Positions 9,253 to 18,524 of a DNA stretch of 64,000 nucleotides are shown here, one piece after another. Source of the stretch: Theocolax elegans (Eukaryota; Arthropoda; Insecta; Hymenoptera; Cerocephalidae); assembly GCA_026168455.1 (NCBI GenBank), contig CM047427.1, positions 37,762,905-37,826,904 of the forward strand, read 5' to 3'. Position numbers and translations under genes: made by a program. Under the pieces are notes generated by a model, which saw only the letters and a list, made by a program, of their open reading frames with translations, did no database searches and was not told the origin of the DNA. Numbering within the stretch: position 1 is the stretch's first letter; each line of letters opens with the position of its first letter.

Positions 9253-11010
9253 ATGGAGAAGATTATGTGCGCATTTTCCATCGTGATTCACGTTGTGATT
9301 GCGACGACTCAAAATAAGGCAATTGTAACAGAGCGAAATAACCCCGGAATCATTTTTAATCGATTGCAAAAAATAGACTTTATTAAACAAGAATGGTGTA
9401 TAATAACTACAATTGACACGCAGAAAGTTTTCGGAATCCAAGAAAATTTTACAAAAATAATACAAGATATTGTACAATCCGACACGTATACAAGGTTAAA
9501 GGACGCGGTAACGATAAGCAGAATTTATTTATTACAAGAAAAAATGCGCGAGTTCTCTAGAATAAGAGACGCTTATATCACTTCAGCGACTTCATATTCG
9601 TCAGGAGACGAAGTTTTAGATAAGGGGGGGGGACGAAAACGCATTTACAAAAAATTCATCACTAGCTATAGTATCAATTATTACGCAAATGAGACATCAC
9701 TCTCGAGAAGCAATGTTAGGAAGAGGTACAGCAAAGGCATACATAGATAATGAAATCATGCAAACTTTAGAAAAAATGTCTGTAGAAATGAAGCAACTGG
9801 AAGCGATATTACAAATACTACAAGGAGAAAAAGGAGTAATAGATATTGACAAATCAAGAGTTGAGGAAACAATCAATCTAGCATTACAAAATTTGGATAG
9901 TTACTTGGATATAGCCAACACAATAACAAGTTTATTGTTAACAACAAAGTTTTCCGGCGCTACAAGAAATTTAAGAATTATTTTAAAAATGATAGAAAAA
10001 GTATCCGAAACCAAGAGTCCGGTAAAAATTGAACAAATAAATGCGGCGATAATTGCCGAGTTCGCTCCAGGAGAATTAACAATTTATAAAGATCACATAA
10101 TTATGCAAATAATAATGCCAATGGTAGAAAAGGAAACGCACACTTTGTACAAAATGCTACCAGTGCCAGTTTTCCAACAAGGGGATTTAATCCATAATGC
10201 AGCGTACATTCAACCGAGGACGATTTTATAGCCTCTCTTCCCAACGGGGAAAAACACACCTTTTTAAGTACAACACAGCTGTCGAGATGCATTAAATTAC
10301 AAAGGAATTATATATGCGTAAGGGAAAACCCTGTGCATCTCCAACGAGAGTGTGAAAGCAAATTATTACTGGAACAAGACTATGCAACTTTTAGTTCATG
10401 TAGAATTAATTTTATGAAAGGCAAGAACTTATACATCATTAAAACTGCTCATCCAAGACACTATGTTTACTCAGTCGCAAAGCCTACACTCGTAAATGTA
10501 TTTTGTCCAGGATTCGAGGAGACATACACTTTTCAACAAGCAGGAACGATTTCCCTCTCAGCGGGCTGCCACTTTAAGGTTCACGATAACATCTACTACG
10601 CTTCAGAGCTGCTGGTGAGAGAAAAGGACACGTACTATTTACCACCATTGCAGTTGATCGGAGCAGGAAAAAACCTTCCGAGCGATTTAAAACCGGATAA
10701 AACTATTAATGTTAAAATTGAAAATCAAATAACTGATGCTTACTTACATGGAATGGTTATTATACTAATGCTTTTTGCCGGATGCTTAATACTATGTCGA
10801 TATATTTTCCAAAAATGTATTAGGAAATCAAGAAAAGACAAAGTAGAGTACGTCCCAATGCGACCAGTTGATCCGACAATACAATGGAATTTCTTACCTC
10901 GAGAACACGTATATGCAACTCCGAGAACACCACCCAAGACGTATGAACCAGAACCACCTCCGAACACGCCAGTTTTATCCGAGAAAACTGAACCAAGTAA
11001 CAATGTTTAA
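9253..11010 (+). pseudogene. env: Errantivirus/baculovirus-F-type envelope, split by two frame changes
   Basis: Three coding blocks in frames 1, 2 and 1. Block 1 (9253 to about 9630) starts with a signal peptide (hydrophobic AFSIVIHVVIA) and the NPG...EW pattern typical of insect gypsy Env ectodomains. Block 2 (about 9630-10215) is helical and coiled-coil-like. Block 3 (about 10215-11010) has the Cys motifs of the C-terminal ectodomain (ICVRENP, ISLSAGC), a membrane anchor near 10745-10800 and a Pro-rich tail. The first change falls at a nine-G run (9624-9632); the second is near 10215. The shifts are opposite in sign. No furin-type site with a hydrophobic fusion peptide is obvious. It is unrelated in pattern to the glycoprotein at 5501. 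As it stands this copy cannot make full-length Env. Confidence 0.7.
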
Positions 11011-11242
11011 GGCATTTAAAAATGACTTATAATTAACAATTACTTATTATAATAAAATATATAATGTAAACAGTATGCTCGCTTATCATTTAAATATAAA
11101 TATTTGTTTATAAATAAATTATAATAACTTTCGAACTTGCGCAATAAGTAAATATATGTATATGAATAGGATGTAGATTATAAAAAAAAACCCTTGATTT
11201 TATCTATTCCTTTTTATCCAATCCAGGGCTTTCCCTGAATCA
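11011..11242. other. AT-rich spacer
   Basis: No supported ORF. Several AATAAA-like hexamers (for example 11052-11057 and 11116-11121) could end an env transcript. Confidence 0.4.
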
Positions 11243-11374
11243 TAATTAAGTCACGGGGGTGGAGAAAACATAAAATCCAACAGTACCAGCCTATAAATAG
11301 AGGGGTTTCACGCTTGACAATCTATTCTTACTTGTAGCAACAACACGGCCACACGTCAACCCTCACACACCAAG
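11243..11374 (+). promoter_or_regulatory. Internal TATA promoter for the zinc-finger-like gene
   Basis: TATAAATAG at 11292-11300 followed by AGGGG, with the coding ATG 75 bp downstream. A TAATTAAGTCACG motif at 11243-11255 is nearly the same as TAATTAGGTCACG in U3 of the element's LTR (near 12586-12598). The LTR's own TATAAATAGG at 12681 has the same form, so this looks like an LTR-type promoter inside the element. Confidence 0.65.
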
Positions 11375-12037
11375 ATGAGCAACGACAACTGGGATATGGA
11401 AATAGAACTCGATTCGTCAGTGGGATGGATGACGGAACGACGTGCTTTAAGAAAAACGACAGTCCTGTGGCAGTTTCTAAGAAAATATTTTTCTTTATGG
11501 GTATACATAATGAGAGACGGTCAAGTACGACGAACCACTCGTGCCCGGATAGGAATAGCCGGACACCACTACCCAGCATACACTGCTGATGAGAGAATAG
11601 CCAGCCAATGGTGGCATACACAACATGTACAAGAGAGGATCTGCAATGATTTGGATCCAAATACGGTACGGTACCACAGGCAGAAGTACCGTAGTTTTCT
11701 GGAAAAGGTAATGGACGGATTACTGGAGCCAGGAGTAACAAACCATTGGGACAGCGATCTAAACCTAGAGGGATTATCCCTCTTAAATTACGGCAGCACG
11801 GAAGAAGTCGAACGACCGGCTCGTTGCGTGGAATGCGGTTTGAGGGTGAAGAACACGCGGCATTATTGCCCGCGATGCGAGTTCATTGGCCGATTCGACA
11901 TCCCCAGATACCAAGGATTGAATTGTTGGTGCATCTGGGAATACGGAGACTTATCACTCCACGTCTGTGACTCATGCAAGGAGGAAGTATACGACCTCCT
12001 CAGAAGACAAAGAAGGATAGCTGGACAGGAGTATTGA
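11375..12037 (+). CDS. Zinc-ribbon/RING-like accessory protein, family not recognised
   Basis: 220 residues with an intact frame, a Kozak-like AAGATGA start and its own TATA box. The N-terminal half is acidic then basic, Trp-rich and probably helical. The C-terminal 75 residues carry Cys pairs C151/C154, C165/C168, C184/C186 and C198/C201, so at least one, probably two, zinc sites in a zinc-ribbon or RING-like arrangement. No signal peptide or membrane segment, so it is probably intracellular. It is the last gene before the polypurine tract and LTR. A separate promoter suggests expression independent of genomic RNA, as for regulatory genes of complex retroviruses; that analogy is inference. 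Composition is less AT-rich than its neighbours. Confidence 0.6.
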   Translation: MSNDNWDMEIELDSSVGWMTERRALRKTTVLWQFLRKYFSLWVYIMRDGQVRRTTRARIGIAGHHYPAYTADERIASQWWHTQHVQERICNDLDPNTVRYHRQKYRSFLEKVMDGLLEPGVTNHWDSDLNLEGLSLLNYGSTEEVERPARCVECGLRVKNTRHYCPRCEFIGRFDIPRYQGLNCWCIWEYGDLSLHVCDSCKEEVYDLLRRQRRIAGQEY

Positions 12038-12414
12038 CAAATGCATGAATTTTTCCTTTAGCTTTTCCTTCCTCATGTTAATTCTCATTTCTCTCCTTCT
12101 TCCTCTTTTTAGATTTACTAGAATAAATGCACAAATGAAAGAAAAATAAAAAAAATATTCATATGCATATATGTATTTATAAACAAAATACAATAATATA
12201 TATATATATTTATATACCAATTTATGTAGCGATAATTGTAATATCTAGTTTTTAAGAAAAAAAAAAAAAAAAAAAAAAATATAAATAAATAAATAATAAA
12301 CAAACAAAAAAAAATAAACAAACAAATAAACAAAAAAAAACAACAAACAAAAAAAAAAAAAAACAAACAAGACAACAAACGTGTGGACGTTTACGCCTGG
12401 CGTTAAACTTCTCT
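12038..12414 (+). repeat. AT-rich and A-rich low-complexity 3' region
   Basis: Contains a T/C-rich patch, then an A-rich run and AAAC/AAAT repeats from about 12255 to 12372. Antisense ORFs here are poly-Phe artefacts. No gene is supported. Confidence 0.8.
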
Positions 12415-12425
12415 AAGGGGAGAGG
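12415..12425 (+). other. Polypurine tract (plus-strand primer) of the large retroelement
   Basis: AAGGGGAGAGG directly abuts the LTR start TGTCGCG at 12426, the expected place for priming plus-strand DNA. Confidence 0.8.
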
Positions 12426-13187
12426 TGTCGCGTCATGATAGACGCAACGTACACACATGCGCGTACACATACACACACACATACGCACACACACATACGC
12501 ACACACGTGCGCACACATTTAATACGTAAAGTAGGATGTCCTCGTCAAAGACAGGAACCGCCTTGAAAAATTCTAGCCAATAACTTAATTAGGTCACGCA
12601 TGACCAAGAATAAATTAATTAAGTAAATGTACAATATTTGATTGGTCAAGAGGAACCAAAACTCCACCCCAAACCCTTGATATAAATAGGGATGTCGCAC
12701 AGGGGTGTGCGCTCTTGCTCTTTAGTCTTTTCTCAAGTAAGGTAAACTCCTGTATCCAAAACTTAACGCGAAATAAAGCAAGAAATCGAAAGTCATTGTT
12801 CAGTATCTTTAAACCTTCAAACACCAGTCTTTTTCCTATTCCCTTTAAAATCCAAATTAGTCTATACCGCATTTCTATTGTAAGGGAGTCTCTGTATCGA
12901 GGATCAACGAGAGCGAGAAAGACAGCCGAGCAGTTGCAGCCACCGGTCAACCGTAGATCTCCCGCCCGATAAGGTTGGTTGTTTTCCTTTCCTCGCCTTC
13001 ACTCATTGTTGCACCTCGGGCTTACCCATGCACGTAAATTTCGGAAGGGTCTATGACCTGTGCTATACCGAAGAGAATTGCCACCCATCCTTGATGCTAT
13101 ACGCGTACTAAAACGGGGAACTTCTATTTTTAATTTAAATTCAGTCTATTTAATTTTTCTACGTTACGTCTACCCTAGGACGTAACA
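12426..13187 (+). repeat. 3' LTR (762 bp) of the large retroelement
   Basis: Starts TGTCGCGTCATG and ends CTAGGACGTAACA, giving TG...CA ends. U3 includes a (CA)-rich tract at 12450-12520. TATA at 12681-12688, probable cap site near 12710-12720, and AATAAA at 12772-12777 give a U3-R-U5 layout. The 5' LTR is outside the window, so target duplication and LTR identity cannot be checked; TTGCA follows on the right. Confidence 0.75.
12681..12777 (+). promoter_or_regulatory. LTR core promoter and polyadenylation signal
   Basis: TATAAATAGG at 12681-12690, followed about 80 bp later by AATAAA at 12772-12777 and further downstream by T-rich sequence. Confidence 0.65.
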
Positions 13188-13785
13188 TTGCACAGTGCAC
13201 AAAAATAATGTGTTTAATTGATCAATAATGATCAATAATTTTTACATTTTTATAATTATCAAGTATATATTTTTATACGATTGATTTTTGATATTTACAA
13301 TTAAAATTTCTATATCCAATTAATTTAAATTAATTTTTATTTCATTCAGGACAATTACGATTTAATAGGAATTTTATTAATAATTCATTTCGTTTGAACA
13401 TGTGTTGTATATATAATAAATAATAAAAAATTTTTTTTCAAAATGTTAAAATTATATTCTACCTTCATTGATGTTATGTTTTTATTTACATTTTTTTATA
13501 ATTTTAATCATAATAAAATTCTAATATTTTTCATCCAAAATAATTGAATAAACAATAATTTTATTCATAATAACATTGTAATATTTTTCATCCAAAATAA
13601 TGGAATAAACAATTATTTATTAACTTCTAAGAAAGGAAATAAGGATATTTATTTACAAAATTTTTCTTATTAGAAATAATAAATTATATTTTTTAATGTC
13701 TTTACACTTTCTTAACAAATATATTATACTAAAATTGTTCATCAACATTCTTCAATCAACTAATAATGCACAGTCTATTTTGTTT
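13188..13785. repeat. AT-rich spacer with one local duplication
   Basis: No gene seen. A roughly 55-bp unit containing TTTTTCATCCAAAATAAT is duplicated at about 13511-13566 and 13567-13620. Confidence 0.6.
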
Positions 13786-14584
13786 TTAACTTGTCGGAAG
13801 CACTTCATCTCTGAAGGCAAGAGCAGAAACTACTTTTTGGTGCCCTTGATATTCTCTCTTCACAGTTCCTGTTGCTATATTCCATAATCTTGCAACACCA
13901 TCCGACGAAGCAGTAAAAATGTATTGCGAATCAGCACTGAAAGCTACATCCCAAACCCATCGTTTAGCTTCATGCTGTAGAACTTGCACCTCGGAAAAGT
14001 CTGTTGTTTTCCAAACTTTGGCAGTCTTATCTGCTGAAGTAGTAACAAGAAGTGTACTATCAGGACTAAACTTACATCTAAGTGCATATGCTCTATGTGC
14101 ATAAAACTTATGCCTAGGATTTAATTTTGTAGGTTCTTCACCGATACCACCGGTAAGTGTCCATATAAAACAATGACCTCTGTTGTTAACAGCAGCCATA
14201 TAAGTCCCAACTGCATCAACTGCTATGTCTTGAATAGAAGCTTCTGCTTCAGGTATTAATTGCTCATTATGGTCTGACCTTAGATCCCACAAATGTATAA
14301 CTCCACTTTTTGCTTGATACGTTTGATGACTGGGCTCCAGAATCTAAATTGTTCAATAAATAATTTTATTAACAAATAATTATATTATTTTTAACTTCTC
14401 TAAAATAATTTATTCAAATAATTAATAAACATTTCCTAAATTTTTTTTACTATTTTTATTTAAATCTTGATACTTATAAATGTAGTAAAAATAAAAAATT
14501 TAAATAATTATTATACTGTACCTGTGAAAACTGTAGTCCAAAACCAAGAATTTGACAAACTTTTAAATTATCAACATTAAACAT
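13786..14584 (-). CDS. N-terminally short LST8-like WD40 protein (two exons)
   Basis: The main exon 14343-13786 codes 185 residues that match the C-terminal half of LST8 (GbetaL), the WD40 subunit of TOR complexes: [53 protein letters not shown], ending LAFRDEV. About three to four WD blades are present, against seven in full LST8 (about 315 residues). A donor-like site after 14522 and an acceptor before 14343 define a 178-bp intron and a small upstream exon (14584-14522) with ATG. That exon joins in phase but codes 21 residues that do not look like LST8, and the first residues of exon 2 before KSGVIHLW also diverge. It is either a partial duplicate that gained a new start or a truncated pseudogene. 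Complex assembly without the N-terminal blades is doubtful. Confidence 0.65.
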
Positions 14585-15062
14585 AACCAATAATTGTCAC
14601 TGACAGGTTCTGCTACGCGCACGTTTCTCGGCAAATTAGATGATTGACGACCGTGTAAGATAAAAGATGACCGTTTAAGATAATAATGAAAAAATAACTA
14701 GATCACGCGTGTCTCACTCACTCTTTCGTTTTCCCCTATAGCTTTGTCTCAACTTTTTCGAGTAGACACATATATATACTTATAGGAGACGAAAAGGATA
14801 TCGAAAAATACATAGCCCAGTAAATGAATTTGACATCTTAGATATTTACATGAAATTTTATTTATTTAAAGAGTATTACTAATCGTTATTATTACATATT
14901 TAATATTCAATTTGTGTCTCTAGATAGTAATTTATAAAACACCTTTCCAAAGGTGTCAACATTCGCAAGTATGGTTTCTAATCACAGTTTAAAAAACTTT
15001 AAATGATAAAAGAAATCTTGAATTTCAACTCCCACTTTTTTCTACTTACTATTATTTCAATT
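14585..15062. other. AT-rich upstream region of the LST8-like gene
   Basis: No ORF. The stretch 14620-14760 is less AT-rich and could hold the minus-strand promoter; no clear TATA-Inr pair is visible. Confidence 0.35.
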
Positions 15063-15470
15063 TAACATTTTTTTATATACTTTGTACTGAAGCTCTATAA
15101 AAAGTTTATACAATACAAAGTACTGCATTCAGAGTGGAATAATCGATAGTATTTTTACTACACCATAAATTTGTTTTTAATTAATCATTTATATATTTTT
15201 TGGGTTAACTTCGTAGAAAGTTTCTGCAATTGAAAGTACTGAAATCAAATTGGTATCGACAATTATTTTTTTCCATACCATAAATTTGTTTTTAATTAAA
15301 CATTTATATACTTTCCTTAAACTCCATAAAAAGTTTCTGCAATTGAAAGTACTGAAATCAGAGTGTTATCGACAAATATTTCTTACCATACCATCAATTA
15401 GTTTTTAATTAAACATTTATATACTTTGCTTTAACTCCACAAAGAGTTTCTGCAATTGAAAGTACTGAAA
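15063..15470 (+). repeat. Four tandem copies of a ~115-bp AT-rich repeat
   Basis: Each unit carries GTTTTTAATTAAACATTTATATACTT and TTTCTGCAATTGAAAGTACTG blocks. The last three copies are close to each other; the first is diverged. Confidence 0.85.
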
Positions 15471-16235
15471 TATTTTTAAAAATAAAATATCTCTTAAATT
15501 GAATATTTTTTTAGAATTATATCCTACTTATTTACTTTTCGTTTCTAGTCCTGACATGTCTTACAGCAAAAAAAAAACAATTTTTTAATAATTTTATTAA
15601 TTTCTGCAAAATTAATTTCTGTAAAACTATTGAACAGTAATTTCTCTCTTATTTATTCTCTTTCAGTAAACAATGTCTATTCTTGCCATGTCTTACTGCA
15701 ATAGATAAACAATTTTATAAAATAATATAATAATATTCATTTGTCAAAATTAATTTCTGCAAAACTAATAAAAAAAATTTCTCTCTTTTTTATTCTCTTT
15801 AAATAAAATAGTACTTGCACCACCGTTGGCTAAGTGTTCCACGAGATATTAAATCTGATTTACTAACATCCTTTTGTACACTGATGATAGTAGATTATCG
15901 TTTAAAAAATGTTGAAATAAAACATTATAATGTTTAAAACGTATTTCTGACTTATTTCTGATTTGTAATTTAACACATTTATTTAATTTTGTATCATAAA
16001 ATTGGTATTAAGTGCTGGTACTTAGTTTAACGGCAGAAACAAGTTATAACTATAATCGTTGTTGTAATATATGTAGGCCTCATGAGAAACATTAAAAGCC
16101 ATCATATAAATCTTACTTATTAAATCATACCGCAAAATATTTTGTAGCCCTTGCTATAAACATGTATATGCAATATGTTATTCATTTAAATTAGTCATAT
16201 TATTCAAAAGAACGATGGTACAACGCGATGGCAAA
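15471..16235. other. AT-rich DNA between inverted copies of the ~115-bp repeat
   Basis: No coding support. A roughly 110-bp T-rich segment with ATTAATTTCTGCAAAA and TTTCTCTCTT is loosely duplicated (about 15590-15665 and 15690-15800). Confidence 0.5.
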
Positions 16236-16312
16236 GTATATAAATGTTTAATTAAAAACAAATTTATGATATGGTAAGAAGTACTTGTCGATAACACTCT
16301 GATTTCAGTACT
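16236..16312 (-). repeat. Inverted copy of the ~115-bp repeat
   Basis: Reverse complement of the unit at 15285-15400, including ATGTTTAATTAAAAAC and GATAACACTCTGATTTCAG. Its inverted placement relative to the array suggests subterminal repeats of one non-autonomous transposon. Confidence 0.75.
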
Positions 16313-16639
16313 TTTCTAGGTTCAAAGAGGAGTTGTTTAGCAGAATATCAATAATTTTTAAATTTTCATCTGCTGATTTCATATGAAATGCCTCTAATGT
16401 AATAATAAGATTAGAATTAATTATTGAGAATAACAAAAATTGTTATTGATATAAATAGTAAAAATGATCATTCTTTTATTAATTATTACGGATTTATCCC
16501 AACAAATTATATGATTGTAATATTTATTTAATTACTAGTACTATAATTTATTTTACTAAATAGTTTTTAAAAAAATTTTTTGAATATTACATTATATTGC
16601 ACTTTTATGGTAAAGAAATATTATGTTAACAATAATATT
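16313..16639. other. AT-rich spacer, nothing recognised
   Basis: No ORF, RNA gene or repeat recognised. Confidence 0.5.
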
Positions 16640-16803
16640 TAACTGCGAGCGAAGCGAGCAATTTGGCTAGTTTCAATTATAACTTGCGGAAAAATTTTTT
16701 GTTTTTTTTCAAATTTTGGGATATTGTTTAATGTAAGAAATACTTTAAAAAAAGATAATTAAAAAAATCGATTTTTTGGAGCAGTTGACCCAGGCTTGAC
16801 CCC
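16640..16803 (-). mobile_element. Terminus of a TTAA-flanked transposon, copy A
   Basis: Read on the minus strand from 16803: GGGGTCAAGCCTGGGTCAAC, immediately outside which is TTAA (16804-16807). About 140 bp match the termini at 42947 and 63924. TTAA targets are typical of piggyBac-type elements. The other end was not found. Confidence 0.65.
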
Positions 16804-16844
16804 TTAAACCTAACAGTTAAGGTAAATAAATAATTATTTTATAG

Positions 16845-17403
16845 GTTGTTCTTATTCTTGGCGTACATGGTGCATGCAGAAGTCAAGAACTAAATAATTT
16901 CACACTGGATAATATTAAAATGCACGATAATTATCTTGTCGTAAATATACCAGAAACGAAAAACAATGTGCCAAGAACATTTACACTAGAAGGTGATTAT
17001 CACAAGATTGTTACTGATTATATTAACTTGAGACACAAACACGTAACAACAACAAAAGTATTTATATCATACCGCAATGGAAAATGCTGTAATCAACCGA
17101 TTGGGAAAAATATGATCTGTGGTATGCCAAAAAAAATCGTTACTTGGTTAAATTTAGACACTCCTAATCAGTATACAGGACATAGTTTTCGGCGATCCTC
17201 GAGCCGATATTACGACGTTAAAACGACACGGAGGTTGGAAGTCCACACAAGTAGCCGAAGGATACATAGAAAATTCAATAGGAAATAAAAGAAAAATTGG
17301 ACCGCAGCTGACAAACGCAATTATTGAAGAGTTAGGAGAATCAAGTGCTAAAAAAGCGAAACTAACGACGACCATAAAGATTAAAAAAAAACAATTAAAA
17401 TAA
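16845..17403 (+). pseudogene. Crypton-type tyrosine recombinase, C-terminal catalytic fragment
   Basis: A T-rich acceptor-like ATAG at 16841-16844 precedes an open stretch beginning VVLILGVHGACRSQEL, which carries the box I Arg. HSFRRSS supplies HxxR. A one-base frame change occurs near 17195. In the next frame LKRHGGWKS and VAEGYIENS supply the later His and the catalytic Tyr, and the reading ends at TAA 17401-17403. All R-HxxR-H-Y residues are therefore present across two frames. A basic Lys-rich tail follows. The N-terminal domain was not found upstream. Cryptons use this enzyme for recombination without target duplication. It is either a broken exon of an element or a relic. Confidence 0.7.
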
Positions 17404-17611
17404 TAAAATAATTAAATATAGAATTTCTGAAATTGTTAGTTCTGAGAAATGTAATTTATTATTGTTTTATTATTATTCATTTGCGTTATGTAATTGGAGT
17501 TTGTTCAATTATACATACGAATGTTAATTATATGTAACTTTCGACAATGTTAATTATACGTACAGTATTTTCGTCAACCTTATAATTTATATTATAATTC
17601 TATTTCTATTA
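17404..17611. other. AT-rich spacer
   Basis: Contains a short TGTTAATTATA...GTA repeat; nothing else recognised. Confidence 0.4.
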
Positions 17612-17629
17612 AAATAGATGAAGTAAATA

Positions 17630-18071
17630 CCGACGCGGTGGCGGAGTGGCAGAGACGCACCTCGGCCGATCACGAAAGTTATGCAGCACTGAGTGCGGTT
17701 CGTACTTGGATGGGTGACACCATTCTTGTGCGGCTTTCGGGATCGGTTAGGTGTTTTTCCACACTTCACAACGTGAGCGGGAGGTGTGAAACATTCGGTT
17801 TCGGTGTCAAGGCCTACGCAATGTGACTTTGACACCCAAAAAGAATGTTTCGAATACACCGGCCATCTCGGGTGAGGTTTTGCCTGCTTCACAGGTTTCC
17901 CTCATCCACGGGCATAACCCCGGGCGAATGCGAGATGGTGGGGTTTTTAAGGGAGGGATAAAACACCCACACATAGGTGGTAGGTGGACACCGTTAAAGT
18001 CCCCAGGGGGATAAACAGTACGAAGTGCCAGGAAAAAGAGTGCACAAAATCAAGAATAAAATTAAAAAAAT
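17630..18071 (+). mobile_element. Complete SINE with 5S rRNA-derived head and 18-bp target duplication
   Basis: A GC-rich 442-bp unit in AT-rich DNA, ending in an A-rich tail. It is flanked by the identical 18-bp direct repeat AAATAGATGAAGTAAATA at 17612-17629 and 18072-18089. The head resembles the 3' half of 5S rRNA. The body has no ORF support. The tail region GGGGATAAACAGTACGAAG may derive from the partner LINE. Confidence 0.8.
17660..17721 (+). promoter_or_regulatory. 5S rRNA-like internal pol III promoter of the SINE
   Basis: Segments CCGATCACGAAAGTTA, GAGTGCGGTT and GTACTTGGATGGGTGAC follow the order of box A to box C of a 5S rRNA gene. It is diverged and lacks the rest of 5S, so it is not a functional rRNA gene. 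Confidence 0.7.
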
Positions 18072-18204
18072 AAATAGATGAAGTAAATATTAAATAGATA
18101 ATTCTTTATATATTTATGAATAATTAAACATTGTTTGATTCAGAAATTTGTTTATTTTTTTTTATTTATTTATTTTATAAAAGCATTTTTAAAATTACTT
18201 TTTG

Positions 18205-18490
18205 AAGGGGGGGGGGCTTCGCCCCCTGTCCCCCACCAGGGCTTGCAGCCCTGGACCCGCTCTCCGCCTCCTTACCCGTTACATTCGTTTATTACAGAGA
18301 TGTCCTCGTTCAAATACTTTGTATTTTTAATTTTTGTATGTTTTAACAAAATTTTACTCACACTGTGCAAAAAATAGCGTATACAACGCGGGCGTACGAT
18401 TTTTTCCCTTGTGCTGGTCGGCGAGACCCTCGGGCCGGCTACGCCGGCATTCGGACACGGCGACCAGCACGCGGGACCAAAACCGTTTTT
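18205..18490. repeat. GC-rich hairpin clusters
   Basis: G9-run with GGGGGCTTCGCCCCC, CAGGGCTTGCAGCCCTGG, then GCTGGTCGGCGAG...GCGACCAGC around GCCGGCTACGCCGGC. These are strong stems in otherwise AT-rich DNA; no ORF supported. Confidence 0.6.
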
Positions 18491-18524
18491 TACGCCCATG
18501 TTGCATAATATACTATTTTTATCC

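Larger units (their letters stand above)
1..13187 (+). mobile_element. Large Ty3/gypsy-type retroelement with two envelope genes (5' end outside window)
   Basis: Order on the plus strand: protease C-terminus, Asn/Gln-rich repeat, RT, RNase H, integrase, chuvirus-like glycoprotein, gag-like ORF, Cys-rich ORF, F-type envelope, zinc-finger-like ORF, polypurine tract, 3' LTR. The 5' LTR, gag and most of the protease lie left of base 1, so the whole element exceeds 13 kb, against roughly 5-8 kb for typical env-bearing insect gypsy elements. The polypurine tract at 12415-12425 directly abuts an LTR beginning TGT and ending ACA, which supports one continuous element. A nested second element is the main alternative; no extra LTR pair is visible between 5.3 and 12.4 kb. 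Confidence 0.8.

Noticed and set aside
15874..15925. CTGATGA...GAAA as a hammerhead ribozyme
   Set aside because: No convincing stem II or stem III pairing.
17660..17721. 5S rRNA gene
   Set aside because: Only a diverged 3' half is present, inside a SINE with target duplication.
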